Shown here one piece after another: positions 16,485 through 29,014 of a stretch of 64,000 nucleotides of DNA. A model generated the notes under the pieces. That model searched no databases, had not been told where the DNA came from, and was given only the letters and a program-made list of their open reading frames with translations. The translations under genes were made by a program, and so were the position numbers. Each line of letters begins with the position of its first letter. Position 1 is the stretch's first letter. Source of the stretch: Actinomycetospora straminea (GTDB lineage: Bacteria > Actinomycetota > Actinomycetes > Mycobacteriales > Pseudonocardiaceae); the NCBI RefSeq assembly GCF_028737255.1, contig NZ_JAQZAN010000021.1:1-64000 (forward strand), given 5' to 3'.

Positions 16485-17072
16485 GTGACCGCGATGCGCA
16501 GCCCCGACACCGTCTGCACCGCCCCGAGACGGGCCCGGCGGGTGGGCGAGGTGCCCACCCCGCAGGTCCGGCCGCTGGCCGAGGTGCTCGCCGGCGCTCC
16601 CCCGGCGCCCCGCGTCGCGCCGGACCCCGACGCCCGCACGCGCCGCGCCCAGGACGAGCTCGACCGCCTCGCCGCCGCCCTGCGGCCCGTCGCGGCGCGC
16701 CTGCTCACGGCGGTGGGCGACGTGCTGGCCGGGCGAAGGCCGGCGACGCACCTGGAGGCCCTGCTCGCGCCCGAGGCCCTGGCCGCCCTGGCCCGGGCGG
16801 CGCCGGGCGCGGGTGGTCCGGGGGTGGGTGGTCCGGGCGCGCGTGGTCCGGCCGGTACCGCCGCCCCGCGCGGCACGACCGGCGCCCGTGGCGGCATCGG
16901 CCCCACGCTGCGCGGCCTGCGGGTGTGCGCCGTGGGCCCCCGGGCCGTGGAGGTCGCCGCCGTGGTGCCCGGCCCCGACCGCGTGCGCGCCGTGGCCGCC
17001 CGCCTCGAGCGCACCGACGACGGCGCCGCCCACCCCGGGCGCTGGCGCGTGGTGGCGCTGTGCCCGGGATGA
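16485..17072 (+). CDS. Rv3235-family protein
   Basis: This 195-residue Ala/Arg/Pro-rich protein matches the layout of the actinobacterial Rv3235 family: a disordered, basic N-terminus, a helical RRAQDELDRLAAAL segment near 50, a glycine-rich low-complexity insert, and a conserved C-terminus that ends WRVVALCPG. It lies next to secA, as in mycobacteria. A TAGGCT hexamer at 16408-16413 is a possible -10 box about 70 bases upstream. It converges on secA with a gap of only 9 bases. Function unknown. Confidence 0.75.
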   Translation: MTAMRSPDTVCTAPRRARRVGEVPTPQVRPLAEVLAGAPPAPRVAPDPDARTRRAQDELDRLAAALRPVAARLLTAVGDVLAGRRPATHLEALLAPEALAALARAAPGAGGPGVGGPGARGPAGTAAPRGTTGARGGIGPTLRGLRVCAVGPRAVEVAAVVPGPDRVRAVAARLERTDDGAAHPGRWRVVALCPG

Positions 17073-17081
17073 GGCGCGCGA

Positions 17082-20261
<3,180 letters not shown>

Positions 20262-20312
20262 GGTGACCTCGCTCGTCCTCGTCGGCGCCACGGATGCAGG
20301 GCCCACGACACG

Positions 20313-20375
20313 CGCACGGCCACGGGCCCGTCCCCATCGTAGGTGCTCCGGGGACGGGCCCTGTGGCCGCGTGCG
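20313..20375 (-). terminator. hairpin terminator after hpf
   Basis: A perfect 12-bp stem (20324-20335 with 20350-20361) and a 14-base loop, extended outward by further paired blocks with a bulge, lies between the hpf stop and the secA start. A TACGAT hexamer on the minus strand (20341-20336) sits in the loop and could be the -10 box of secA. Confidence 0.65.
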
Positions 20376-20406
20376 GTCCCGACGGTCCTCGACGACCGCC
20401 GAGGGA

Positions 20407-21114
20407 CTACTCGACGAGCGCGATGACGCCGTACGCGTAGCCGTGGCGGCGGTACACGACGCTCGGCCGGCCGGTCGCCTTGTCGGCGAACAGGAAGAAG
20501 TCGTGCCCGACGAGCTCCATCTGCGAGAGGGCGTCGTCCACCGTCATCGGGATCGCGTGGTGCTCCTTGTGCCGCACCACCTGGCCCGGCGCGTACTCCT
20601 CCTCCGGGATGTCGTCGCCGAGGTCCTCGGGCCGGTCGTCGGGCCGGTCGTCGGCCGGGACCCGCGCCGCCGGCACGTCGACCGACCAGTCGTCGGGCGC
20701 CTCGCGCTCGAGCAGCTCGGTGGCGGTCGCCGCGGACGAGGCGATCGGGCTCTCCGGGGCGCTGAGGGCACCGGTGGCCCGCGCGACGGAGACCGGCACG
20801 CGACGGCCGTGGCTCACGCGACGGCGGTCGTGCGCACGGCGCAGGCGGGCCTCGAGGCGCGCCACGGCCTGGTCGAGGGCGCAGTAGAAGTCAGCTGAGC
20901 ATCCTTCGCCGCGGACCACGGGGCCGCGTCCGCGGCCGGTGATCTCGACGCGCTGACAGTTCTTGGACCGGCGGGGGTTCGGCTCGTGGGAGAGCTGGAC
21001 CTCCATCCGCACGATCTTGTGGTCGTAGCGCTCGAGTCGCGACAGCTTGTCTGCCGTGTGCTCGCGGAAGTGTTGCGGGACCTCGACGTTGCGTCCGCAG
21101 ACGACGATCTCCAA
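20407..21114 (-). CDS. hpf: ribosome hibernation-promoting factor, long form
   Basis: The long form of HPF dimerises 70S ribosomes into 100S particles in stationary phase. The N-terminal domain reads [17 protein letters not shown] and [16 protein letters not shown]; the C-terminal dimerisation domain reads [20 protein letters not shown] and ends [16 protein letters not shown]. An Asp/Glu/Pro-rich linker joins them. A TTG start at 21114 is chosen because GGGAGG lies 5 bases before it and the domain begins there; an ATG at 21252 would add 46 residues with no family support. The length of 235 residues is typical. Confidence 0.93.
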   Translation of the reverse strand: MEIVVCGRNVEVPQHFREHTADKLSRLERYDHKIVRMEVQLSHEPNPRRSKNCQRVEITGRGRGPVVRGEGCSADFYCALDQAVARLEARLRRAHDRRRVSHGRRVPVSVARATGALSAPESPIASSAATATELLEREAPDDWSVDVPAARVPADDRPDDRPEDLGDDIPEEEYAPGQVVRHKEHHAIPMTVDDALSQMELVGHDFFLFADKATGRPSVVYRRHGYAYGVIALVE

Positions 21115-21330
21115 GACGACCTCCCGGTCTGGGGATGGCTGCGCGGCCCACTCGACCGGGGAGGGATCAGCACGCCTCGCCGGGACCCGGACCGCGTCCA
21201 ACTGCGACGTTCGCGCCTCCTGTCGTTCACGGATCAGGATGTGAGGCGTCACCGTAGTGTCGACCGCCGTTCCTGCGGAAGGTCCGATCCGCCCGTTCCC
21301 GGCCGCTCGGACGACACCCGACCGGGGGGT

Positions 21331-22083
21331 TCACCCCGGGTGGAGGAGTCCGGGCGGGTGAGCACCCCCACCGCGCGACGACCTCACCCGGACAGACGAT
21401 CGCCGGGCACGACGGTCCGCCACGGTGAGCACCACGACCACGTCGACCGGGCGTCCCGCTGCCGCGAGCACCCGCGTCGCCGCCCGCGCCGTGGCCCCGG
21501 TGGTCAGCACGTCGTCGAGCAGGGCGACCGCGCAGCCCGGCGGTGGGAGGCCGCGGGGCCGCAGCCGCAGGTGGCGGGCGAGGTTGTCGGCGCGGGCCGC
21601 GGCGTCGAGGCCGACCGAGTCCGCGGCGCCGCGACCGAGCGACAGCGCGCGGGACACGCAGGGCACGTCTCCCCCGCCGGCCCGGGACCCGCGCACCACC
21701 GCCCGCGCCAGCCGCAGCACGTGGTCGCCACCGCGGGCCCGGGCGGCGGACGGTCGGGACGGCGCGGGCACGAGGGCCGCGGGCGGCACCGCGCCGGCGC
21801 GCAGCGCCTCGGCGACCAGGCCCGCGAGCGGACGGGCCAGCTCGCGGCGGCCCCGCTCCTTGTAGGACAGCAGCACCTCGCGCGGGCTGCCCGCGTACGG
21901 CGCCAGCGCGAGCACCGGCGGCAGCCCCGGCACCTCGAGCAGGGCGGGCGCGCGCCAGCGGTCGCGGCACGCCGCGCACCACCGGGTGCCCTCCCGGCCG
22001 CACCCGGCGCACGGCGCGGGCAGCAGCAGGTCGGCCAGGGCGAGGAACGCCTCGCCCAGCCGTCGACCGTCTCGTCGGGGCAC
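21331..22083 (-). CDS. comF: ComF family phosphoribosyltransferase-like protein
   Basis: The protein has an N-terminal CAGC...CAAC zinc finger (residues 25-39), a helical YKERGRRELARPLA segment, and a PRPP-binding loop ALLDDVLTTGAT near residue 187, the pattern of ComF/GntX proteins linked to DNA uptake and processing. The length is 250 residues. It lies between lpqB and hpf, as in mycobacteria (Rv3242c). The role in a non-competent actinomycete is unknown. Confidence 0.9.
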   Translation of the reverse strand: MPRRDGRRLGEAFLALADLLLPAPCAGCGREGTRWCAACRDRWRAPALLEVPGLPPVLALAPYAGSPREVLLSYKERGRRELARPLAGLVAEALRAGAVPPAALVPAPSRPSAARARGGDHVLRLARAVVRGSRAGGGDVPCVSRALSLGRGAADSVGLDAAARADNLARHLRLRPRGLPPPGCAVALLDDVLTTGATARAATRVLAAAGRPVDVVVVLTVADRRARRSSVRVRSSRGGGAHPPGLLHPG

Positions 22084-22193
22084 GGCCGCCAGCCTCGGAC
22101 CGGGCGCCGGCGGGGCGCCAGCACGGCGCCGGACGGCCGTGGACGCGTCCGGCCGATGGGGACGCGCACCCGGCCGAGGGGGACAGCGGGCAG

Positions 22194-22257
22194 GTCGGGG
22201 TCGTCAGCGGTCGGGGTCCTCAGCGGTCGGGGTCGTCAGCGGTGCGGGTCGTCAGCC
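22194..22257. repeat. four 16-bp tandem repeats at the 3' end of lpqB
   Basis: Four head-to-tail copies of GTCGGGGTCGTCAGCG occupy 22194-22209, 22210-22225, 22226-22241 and 22242-22257; copy 2 has one change and copy 4 three. The lpqB stop codon lies inside the fourth copy, so three copies are beyond the gene. The unit length is not a multiple of three, so copy-number change would be neutral for LpqB only in the untranslated copies. Confidence 0.9.
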
Positions 22258-24081
22258 CGGGTACGCCGGCACCGTCGAGGCCTCGAAGCCGGGCACGGCC
22301 TGCCAGACGTCGCCGCCGCTGGCGCTGCCGCCGTCGAGGGGCAGGGTCCAGGTGCCGCTCTGGTCGGCCACGACGAGCGGGCGGCCCGGGCGGGCGGCGA
22401 CGGCCGTGACCGGCGGCGTCAGGTTCGTCGTCGACAGGGACTCGAGGTCCAGGCCGTCGACCGAGACCAGGGTGACGGGCCGGTCGGCGCGGTTGCCGAC
22501 GGCGACGAGCTGGTCGGTGCGGGTCCAGCCGATGTCGAGGACCTGGTCGAGCGCCTCCGGCCGCAGGGCCGTCACCGACCCGAGGCGGGCCCCGCCCGTG
22601 GTGTCCCGCGCGATCGCCGCCACGAGCACCCGCCCGCCGGCCACGAGCGCGAGGCGCGCCCCGTCCGGCGAGATGCGCAGCGCCGACAGCGGCCCGGGCG
22701 CCCCGGGCGTCGGGGCGACCCCCGCCCCGGCCAGCGCGGACGCGTCGACGCCCACCGGGCGCACCGCCCCGCCCGGTCCCTGCTTGACGGCGCGCACGAC
22801 GGTGGTGCCGTCGAGCACCGACCAGACCTCGGCGCCGTCGGGGGTCCAGGTGGGACGGGCCAGCGAGCGGCCCTCGACGCCGCTGGCCGTCAGCTCGGAC
22901 CCGCCCGTGCCGGTGAGCAGGCGCGTGCGGGTCGCCGCGGGGTCGCCGCCCGGGCCGTCCTCGGCGACCAGCGCGACGTCGCCCTCGAAGCTCGCCGACG
23001 CCGACACCGCGCGGTAGGTGCCGCGCCCGGCCGGCCCGCCCGCGGGCTCCCCGGAGAGCAGGCGCAGCCGCCCGGCGTCGGCGACGAGCACGGGGACCTC
23101 GGTGTCGCCGGGCCCGCCGACGACCGGGTCCGCGGGCAGGTCGGGGCGCCGCGCGACCGGGAGGGGCAGGCCCCGGAGGGTCTCGGTGACGTCGACCTCC
23201 GGCGTCGCGGGCAGCAGCGGCTCGCCGTCGACGAGCAGCCGCGTGCGCGTCACCCCGATCCCGGCGAGCGTCAGCGACACCTGCTGGGCGATCTCGCGGC
23301 GCCGCGGGTCGTCGAGCGGGCCGGTGCGGGCGAGGTCGACCACCGCCGCGCCCTCCGCGGTGGTCGAGACGTCCGAGCGCAGCGTCGTGCCCACCGGCAG
23401 CGAGCTCACCGCCGCGCCCGCGAGCGACTCCGAGGGCCCGCTGAGCAGGTACTGCACCGTGCGCGTCGGCACCGAGCGCGCCGGCGTCGTGGCGAGGTAG
23501 CGGGGGTCGGACACGGGGCCCGCGCGCTGCGGGTCCAGGAACCACGTGCGCACCGGGCGGGTGTTCGCGCGCAGGTCCGAGCGCCGCACGATCGTGCCCG
23601 TCGGCAGCGTGGCGATGCGCCACTGGCCGTTCTGCTCGACGAGGCCGACGTCCACCTCGAGCGGGCGCACCCCGGCGACGAACACGCCCTCGGGGGTGAG
23701 GACGCCGAGCGCGGTGGCCCGGATGCGGACCGCGGCCTCGCCGACGGGGACGGGGCGGTCGGTGAACACCGTGTCGACCTGGTCGTTGACGACGACCGGG
23801 GCGGCGCCGTCGTCCCAGGTCCCCGCCGCGCCGGGCGTGAGGAAGGCGCGCGCGGCCCGGTGCCGCTCGGCGGTGGCCCCGGAGGCCAGCACCCAGCCGC
23901 GCACCGTCTCCAGCGGCCCGGCGTCGCGCATGGGCCCGGGCGGGGCGCTCGGCTCCGCCGCGTCGCCGACCCGGCGCAGCACGGTGACCTCGGACGACCC
24001 GGGCACCGAGGCGCACCCGGCGGTGAGCGCCAGCGCGAGGAGGAGCACGCCGAGCAGGCGCCGCGGGCGGGATCGGCTCAC
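22252..24081 (-). CDS. lpqB: lipoprotein LpqB (MtrAB-associated)
   Basis: LpqB is a membrane lipoprotein that modulates the MtrB sensor. The start GTG at 24081 overlaps the mtrB stop by four bases. A signal peptide with the lipobox LTAGC puts the lipidated Cys at residue 23. A GerMN-type domain (VQYLLSGPSESLAGA near residue 205) precedes a C-terminal beta-propeller-like region. The length is 609 residues, near the family norm. The fusion with upstream sequence in the long open frame is not real. The order tmk-mtrA-mtrB-lpqB is conserved in actinobacteria. Confidence 0.95.
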   Translation of the reverse strand: MSRSRPRRLLGVLLLALALTAGCASVPGSSEVTVLRRVGDAAEPSAPPGPMRDAGPLETVRGWVLASGATAERHRAARAFLTPGAAGTWDDGAAPVVVNDQVDTVFTDRPVPVGEAAVRIRATALGVLTPEGVFVAGVRPLEVDVGLVEQNGQWRIATLPTGTIVRRSDLRANTRPVRTWFLDPQRAGPVSDPRYLATTPARSVPTRTVQYLLSGPSESLAGAAVSSLPVGTTLRSDVSTTAEGAAVVDLARTGPLDDPRRREIAQQVSLTLAGIGVTRTRLLVDGEPLLPATPEVDVTETLRGLPLPVARRPDLPADPVVGGPGDTEVPVLVADAGRLRLLSGEPAGGPAGRGTYRAVSASASFEGDVALVAEDGPGGDPAATRTRLLTGTGGSELTASGVEGRSLARPTWTPDGAEVWSVLDGTTVVRAVKQGPGGAVRPVGVDASALAGAGVAPTPGAPGPLSALRISPDGARLALVAGGRVLVAAIARDTTGGARLGSVTALRPEALDQVLDIGWTRTDQLVAVGNRADRPVTLVSVDGLDLESLSTTNLTPPVTAVAARPGRPLVVADQSGTWTLPLDGGSASGGDVWQAVPGFEASTVPAYPG

Positions 24082-25895
24082 CGGACCACCGAGGAGGTGC
24101 CGGGGTCCGCGGGCGGGGCGGGCTCGGGGAGGTCGGGAGGGACCAGCTCGCCGTCCGCGCCCGCCTCGTCGTCGTCGGGCGGGGGCAGGGCGGTGCCGGC
24201 GGTGGGCGCGGCGTCGTGGATGCCGGGCTCGGCGGCCGCGGGCGCGGCGGCCACGGGCAGCAGGGGCAGGGGGCTGGTGCGCAGGCGCTCGCCGTGGCGC
24301 AGCGGCAGGGTCAGGCGGAACACCGCGCCGCGGTCGACCTCGCCCCACGCCTGCAGCCAGCCGCCGTGCAGGCGCGCGTCCTCGAGGCTGATCGCGAGCC
24401 CGAGACCGGTGCCGCCGCTGCGCCGCTGGCGCGACGGGTCGGCGCGCCAGAACCGGTTGAACACCAGGCCCGCCTCGCCGGGCTTGAGCCCGATGCCGTG
24501 GTCGCGCACGACCACCGCGAGCGCGCCCTCGTCGGCCGCCAGCCGGACCTCGATGGGCCGGCTCTCGCCGTGGTCGATGGCGTTGGCGAGCAGGTTGCGC
24601 AGGATGCGCTCGACGCGCCGCGGGTCGATCTCGGCGAGGACCTGGTCGGGGAGGTCGAGCAGCAGCGGCGTGTGGGTCTCGTCGACGAGGTGCCGGACGG
24701 TCTCCGCCGCGCGGCGCACCACCGCGCCGACGTCGACGGTCTCGAGGCCCAGCTCGGCCATGCCGGCGTCGAGGCGGCTGATCTCCAGCAGGTCGGACAG
24801 CAGGGTCTCGAAGCGGTCGAGCTCGTCGACCAGCAGCTGCGCCGACCGCGCGGCCGTGATCTCGGCGGGGTCGACCTGGGCGTGCAGCACCTCGGCGGCC
24901 ATCCGCACGGTGGTCAGCGGCGTGCGCAGCTCGTGGCTGACGTCGGAGGTGAACCGGCGCTGCAGCGCCCCGAACTCCTCGAGCTGGCGGATCTGCGACT
25001 GGATGCTCGCCGCCATCTCGTTGTACGACTCCGCGAGCCGCGCGACCTCGTCGTCGCCGTGCACCGGCATCCGTTCGTCGAGGTGGCCGTCGGCGAAGCG
25101 CTCGGCGACGTCGGCGGCCTGGCGGACCGGGCGCACGACCTGCCGCGTCACCACCGACGAGATGCCCGCGAGCAGCACGAGCAGGACGCCCGCGGCGAGC
25201 GCCAGCGTGCTCTGGACGAGCGCGAGCGTGCGCTGCTCGGCCGAGAGCGGGAAGAGCAGGTAGAGCTGCAGGTTGCGCCCGGCGGTGCGCACGGGCTGGC
25301 CGACCACCAGCGTCGGCACCGGCGCGGCCTGGCCCGACGAGGCGACCGTGAGGTACTTCGTCGCGAGGAAGCCCTGCAGGACCGGCGCGCGCAGCTGCGG
25401 CGGGATGATCTGCGCCGGCCCGGCGCTGACCTCGCCCCTCCCGCCGGGCACCGTCGGCAGCGTGCCGGGCACCGCGCCCACGGTGTCCGAGCCCGCGATG
25501 AGCACCGCGTCGAACGCGCCGGCGTCGCTGACGGGGTCGGTGCCGCGGGCCAGCCCGCCCTGCTCGGCGTCCTGGCCGCTGGTGGACAGCCGGTCGAGGA
25601 CGTCGTCGAGCACCGCCTGGGCGCCGTCGCGGTCGGGGTCGATGCGGGCGAGGTCGCGCTCGAGGGCCTGGCGCGAGATGTCGGCCTGGATGAGGGCGGC
25701 CTGCTCCTTGCCCTGCACCAGCCGGTCGGCGATCTGGGTCTGCAGCACCAGCCCCAGCACCGCCACGACGACCACCGACATGGCGAGCGTCGAGAGCACC
25801 ACCCGCAGCTGCATCGAGCGCCGCCACAGCACGCGGACCTGGCCGACGCGCTCCGCGGCGAAGCGGTCGAGCCGGCGGCGGACGCCCATCAGCAC
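24078..25895 (-). CDS. mtrB: sensor histidine kinase MtrB
   Basis: MtrB phosphorylates MtrA and controls cell-wall and division genes. A first membrane segment lies near residues 30-52, an extracellular domain follows, and a second segment (LALAAGVLLVLLAG) lies near 235. A HAMP region leads to the phosphoacceptor helix SDVSHELRTPL (His near residue 320), and then the ATPase motifs ILRNLLANAIDHG, DHGIGL and GGTGLGLAIS. The C-terminal 80 residues are Pro/Asp/Glu-rich. Length 605. An ATG two codons downstream is an equally good start. Overlaps lpqB by four bases. Confidence 0.96.
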   Translation of the reverse strand: MLMGVRRRLDRFAAERVGQVRVLWRRSMQLRVVLSTLAMSVVVVAVLGLVLQTQIADRLVQGKEQAALIQADISRQALERDLARIDPDRDGAQAVLDDVLDRLSTSGQDAEQGGLARGTDPVSDAGAFDAVLIAGSDTVGAVPGTLPTVPGGRGEVSAGPAQIIPPQLRAPVLQGFLATKYLTVASSGQAAPVPTLVVGQPVRTAGRNLQLYLLFPLSAEQRTLALVQSTLALAAGVLLVLLAGISSVVTRQVVRPVRQAADVAERFADGHLDERMPVHGDDEVARLAESYNEMAASIQSQIRQLEEFGALQRRFTSDVSHELRTPLTTVRMAAEVLHAQVDPAEITAARSAQLLVDELDRFETLLSDLLEISRLDAGMAELGLETVDVGAVVRRAAETVRHLVDETHTPLLLDLPDQVLAEIDPRRVERILRNLLANAIDHGESRPIEVRLAADEGALAVVVRDHGIGLKPGEAGLVFNRFWRADPSRQRRSGGTGLGLAISLEDARLHGGWLQAWGEVDRGAVFRLTLPLRHGERLRTSPLPLLPVAAAPAAAEPGIHDAAPTAGTALPPPDDDEAGADGELVPPDLPEPAPPADPGTSSVVR

Positions 25896-25908
25896 GGTGG
25901 GGCTCCGA

Positions 25909-26586
25909 TCAGGGCGGGCCGGCCTTGTACCCCACGCCGCGGACCGTCAGCACGACCTCGGGGTGCTCCGGGTCGACCTCGACCTTCGAGCGCAGCCGCT
26001 GCACGTGCACGTTGACCAGCCGCGTGTCGGCGGCGTGCCGGTAGCCCCAGACCTGCTCGAGCAGGACCTCGCGGGTGAACACCTGGCGCGGCTTGCGCGC
26101 GAGCGCCACCAGCAGGTCGAACTCCAGGGGCGTCAGCGGGATGGTGCGCCCGTCGCGGCGCACCTGGTGGGCCGGGACGTCGATGGTGACGTCGCCGATC
26201 TGCATCTGCTCGGCCGGCTCGGCCGGGAACTGCCGCAGGCGCGCCCGGATGCGCGCGACGAGCTCCTTCGGCTTGAAGGGCTTGACCACGTAGTCGTCCG
26301 CCCCGGACTCCAGCCCGAGCACGACGTCCACCGTGTCGGTCTTCGCCGTCAGCATGACCACCGGCACCCCGGACTCCGCCCGGATCGCCCGGCACACGTC
26401 GATGCCGTTCATCCCCGGGAGCATGAGGTCGAGCAGCACCAGGTCGGGCGAGCTCTCGCGCAGCGCCGGCAGCGCGGCCGTGCCGTCGCCGACCACCGTC
26501 GTCTCGAAGCCCTCGCCCTCGAGGACGATCGTCAGCATCTCCGCCAGCGAGGCGTCGTCGTCCACCACGAGGATCCGAGAGCTCAT
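25909..26586 (-). CDS. mtrA: DNA-binding response regulator MtrA
   Basis: OmpR/PhoB-type regulator of 225 residues. The receiver domain shows the acidic pair Asp9-Asp10, the phosphoacceptor Asp53 (LVLLDLMLPG) and the conserved Lys of VVKPF near 102. The winged-helix effector follows, with LTPLEFDLLVALA and VWGYRHAADTRLVNVHVQRL. Its ATG overlaps the tmk stop in an ATGA, and mtrB begins 13 bases after its stop. MtrA is essential in several actinobacteria and regulates replication-, division- and wall-related promoters. Confidence 0.97.
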   Translation of the reverse strand: MSSRILVVDDDASLAEMLTIVLEGEGFETTVVGDGTAALPALRESSPDLVLLDLMLPGMNGIDVCRAIRAESGVPVVMLTAKTDTVDVVLGLESGADDYVVKPFKPKELVARIRARLRQFPAEPAEQMQIGDVTIDVPAHQVRRDGRTIPLTPLEFDLLVALARKPRQVFTREVLLEQVWGYRHAADTRLVNVHVQRLRSKVEVDPEHPEVVLTVRGVGYKAGPP

Positions 26587-27299
26587 GTCTCAATGGTGTC
26601 ACTTCTCACCGACGATCCGGAGCCGATGTCGCCCGACGATCGCCCGACGAGCCGTTCTGCGACCACGGACTCCGCCGTTCGGGTGACCGCCGCGTGCCCG
26701 TCCTCGGCCCCGACCACCGACCAGGGGGCCAGCCAGGCGCGCTCGACGAGCTGGTCGTACACCGCCGCGCAGCGCGCCTGCAGCGCCGCGTCGGACTCGT
26801 AGCCGTCCGGGGTGCGGGTCGGGTCGGCCGCGGCGCGCTCGCGGACCCGGCGCGCGGCGACCTCGCCGGGGACGCGGACGAGCACCTGCGCGTCCGGGGC
26901 GGGCACCCCGAGCCGGTCGATCTCCAGCGCGTGCACCCACGCCACGAACGCCCCGTCGACGTCCTCCTCGCGGCGCGCGGCGCCGTAGGCGGCGTTCGAG
27001 GCGACGTAGCGGTCGACGAGGACGAGGTCGTGCGCGTCCCGGGCGGCGCGGAGCTCCGCGGCCGCGTCCGCCCGGTCGAGGGCGAACAGCACGGCCATCG
27101 CGTGCACCGAGCCGCGCAGGTCACCGTGCTCGCCGTGCAGCGCCTCGCCGGCCAGCCCGGCGTGGACGTCGGCGTCGTAGCGGGGGAACGCGAGCGTGGC
27201 GACGCTCGCGCCCCGCCGGCCGGCGGCGTCGGCGAGGGCCGCGACCAGCGTCGCCTTGCCCGCCCCGTCGAGACCCTCGACGGCCACCATCACGCCCAC
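26583..27299 (-). CDS. tmk: thymidylate kinase
   Basis: Phosphorylates dTMP to dTDP for DNA synthesis. The P-loop is EGLDGAGKAT near residue 8, the DR(Y) motif occurs as VDRYVASNAAYG near residue 94, and a lid arginine region (RRVRERAAADP) follows. At 238 residues it is slightly longer than E. coli Tmk. Its stop overlaps the mtrA start by four bases (ATGA), which couples nucleotide supply to the MtrAB operon, as in mycobacteria (Rv3247c-Rv3246c). Confidence 0.93.
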   Translation of the reverse strand: MGVMVAVEGLDGAGKATLVAALADAAGRRGASVATLAFPRYDADVHAGLAGEALHGEHGDLRGSVHAMAVLFALDRADAAAELRAARDAHDLVLVDRYVASNAAYGAARREEDVDGAFVAWVHALEIDRLGVPAPDAQVLVRVPGEVAARRVRERAAADPTRTPDGYESDAALQARCAAVYDQLVERAWLAPWSVVGAEDGHAAVTRTAESVVAERLVGRSSGDIGSGSSVRSDTIET

Positions 27300-27361
27300 G
27301 TCGGAACCCTATGCGGCGGGCCCGTGGGTCCTGAGCGAAGGGCCCCGTCGGGCGGACGGCC

Positions 27362-27431
27362 CCGGAGATCAGGAGGACGTCGGGCACCGCGGGCGAGCCG
27401 GCGAGGTGCCTGCCGTCCTGCTGATCTCCGG
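27362..27431. repeat. long imperfect inverted repeat
   Basis: Bases 27362-27379 and 27414-27431 are inverted copies matching at 17 of 18 positions, with further pairing inside (GGCACC near 27383 with GGTGCC near 27405). It lies between ahcY's 3' terminator and tmk. It may be a second terminator or a degenerate palindromic repeat. A GAGCGAAGGGCCCCGTCG block at about 27333-27350 recurs in the terminator at 27461-27478. Confidence 0.6.
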
Positions 27432-27462
27432 CGGGCTCGCCGGCCGCGGGTCCCGGAACGAG

Positions 27463-27507
27463 CGAAGGGCCCCGTCGCTCGATCTGCTCGAGCGACGGGG
27501 CCCTTCG
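27463..27507. terminator. strong hairpin terminator downstream of ahcY
   Basis: A perfect 20-bp stem (27463-27482 with 27488-27507) with a 5-base loop TCTGC. It starts about 20 bases past the ahcY stop on the minus strand. The 15 bases just before and into the stem, CCCGGAACGAGCGAA (27452-27466), recur exactly at the terminator at 60025-60039. Confidence 0.9.
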
Positions 27508-27529
27508 GTCGGTTCAGGCGCGCGCTACC

Positions 27530-29014
27530 TCAGTAGCGGTAGTGGTCCGGCTTGTACGGACCCTCGACGTCGACGCCGATGTACTCGGCCTGGTCCTTGG
27601 TGAGCTTGGTGAGCTCGCCGCCCAGGGCCTCGACGTGCACCTTGGCGACCTTCTCGTCGAGGTGCTTCGGCAGCCGGTAGACCCCGAGCGGGTACTCGTC
27701 GTTCTTCGTGAACAGCTCGATCTGGGCGATCGTCTGGTTCGAGAACGAGTTCGACATGACGAAGCTCGGGTGCCCGGTGGCGTTGCCGAGGTTCAGCAGC
27801 CGGCCCTCGGACAGGATGATGATCGAGTGGCCGTCGTCGAACTTCCACTCGTCGACCTGCGGCTTGATGTTGATCCGCGTGGTGCCCGACTTCTCGAGCT
27901 TCTCCATCTGGATCTCGTTGTCGAAGTGGCCGATGTTGCCCAGGATCGCCTGGTGCTTCATCCGCTTCATGTGGTCGAGGGTGACGATGTCCTTGTTGCC
28001 GGTCGTCGTGATGACGATGTCGGCCTCCTCGATCACGTTGTCGAGGGTGTCGACGTCGTAGCCCTCCATGAGCGCCTGGAGCGCGCAGATCGGGTCCGCC
28101 TCGGTGACGGTCACGCGGGCGCCCTGGCCGCGCAGCGACTCGGCCGAGCCCTTGCCGACGTCACCGAAGCCGCAGATGACGGCCTTCTTGCCGGAGATCA
28201 GCACGTCGACGGCGCGGTTGATGCCGTCGATGAGCGAGTGACGGCAGCCGTACTTGTTGTCGAACTTCGACTTGGTGACCGAGTCGTTGACGTTGATCGC
28301 CGGGAAGAGGAGCTTGTCCTCGTTGAAGAACTCGTAGAGCCGGTGGACGCCGGTCGTGGTCTCCTCGGTGACGCCGCGGATGCCGGACGCGACCTTGGTC
28401 CAGTACTGCGGGTCCTGCTCCAGCGAGCGTCGCAGCGTGGCCAGCACGACCTGGTACTCGGCCGGGTCGTCGTCGGTGACCGACGGGACGACGCCCGCCT
28501 TCTCGAACTCGACGCCCTTGTGCACGAGCATCGTGGCGTCGCCGCCGTCGTCGAGGATCATGTTCGGACCGCGGGTGTCCGAGTCCTTCCACGACATCAT
28601 CTGCTCGGCGCACCACCAGTACTCCTCGAGCGTCTCGCCCTTCCAGGCGAAGCAGGCGATGCCCTGGGGCTGCTCGGGGGTGCCGTGCGGACCGACGACG
28701 ACCGCGGCGGCCGCGTGGTCCTGGGTGGAGAAGATGTTGCAGGAGGCCCAGCGGACCTCGGCGCCGAGCTCGACCAGCGTCTCGATGAGCACGGCGGTCT
28801 GCACCGTCATGTGCAGGGAGCCGGAGATGCGCGCGCCGTGCAGCGGCTTGGCCTCCGCGTACTCCCGGCGCAGCGCCATCAGACCGGGCATCTCGTGCTC
28901 GGCCAGCCGGATCTCCCGGCGCCCGAAGTCGGCCTGACCGAGGTCGGCGACCGCGAAATCGATGCCGTTCCGCTCGGTGTACTTCTCGTTGGCGGTGCCC
29001 ACTGCGTTCGTCAT
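27530..29014 (-). CDS. ahcY: adenosylhomocysteinase (SAH hydrolase)
   Basis: Splits S-adenosylhomocysteine to homocysteine and adenosine, relieving product inhibition of methyltransferases. The 494-residue protein has the substrate region [21 protein letters not shown], the NAD-binding [11 protein letters not shown] near residue 285, [10 protein letters not shown], and the C-terminal KPDHYRY that closes the neighbouring subunit's NAD site. It carries the approx. 40-residue insert typical of mycobacterial enzymes. The order ahcY-tmk-mtrA-mtrB-lpqB is as in M. tuberculosis. No SAH riboswitch pattern was recognised upstream. Confidence 0.98.
   Translation of the reverse strand: MTNAVGTANEKYTERNGIDFAVADLGQADFGRREIRLAEHEMPGLMALRREYAEAKPLHGARISGSLHMTVQTAVLIETLVELGAEVRWASCNIFSTQDHAAAAVVVGPHGTPEQPQGIACFAWKGETLEEYWWCAEQMMSWKDSDTRGPNMILDDGGDATMLVHKGVEFEKAGVVPSVTDDDPAEYQVVLATLRRSLEQDPQYWTKVASGIRGVTEETTTGVHRLYEFFNEDKLLFPAINVNDSVTKSKFDNKYGCRHSLIDGINRAVDVLISGKKAVICGFGDVGKGSAESLRGQGARVTVTEADPICALQALMEGYDVDTLDNVIEEADIVITTTGNKDIVTLDHMKRMKHQAILGNIGHFDNEIQMEKLEKSGTTRINIKPQVDEWKFDDGHSIIILSEGRLLNLGNATGHPSFVMSNSFSNQTIAQIELFTKNDEYPLGVYRLPKHLDEKVAKVHVEALGGELTKLTKDQAEYIGVDVEGPYKPDHYRY

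Noticed and set aside
21200..21290. SigR/SigH-type promoter (GGAAC ... GTG) upstream of hpf
   Set aside because: The spacing and -10 element do not fit the consensus well enough to report.
20986..25263. A 1425-codon plus-strand open frame opposite comF, lpqB and mtrB
   Set aside because: It is antisense to well-identified genes; its translation is Arg/Gly/Ala-rich without family features. High GC removes stop codons and creates such shadows.
22252..25827. A single 1191-codon frame covering lpqB and part of mtrB
   Set aside because: Only the lpqB part, after the GTG at 24081 with lipobox, is coding; the rest is another frame of mtrB.
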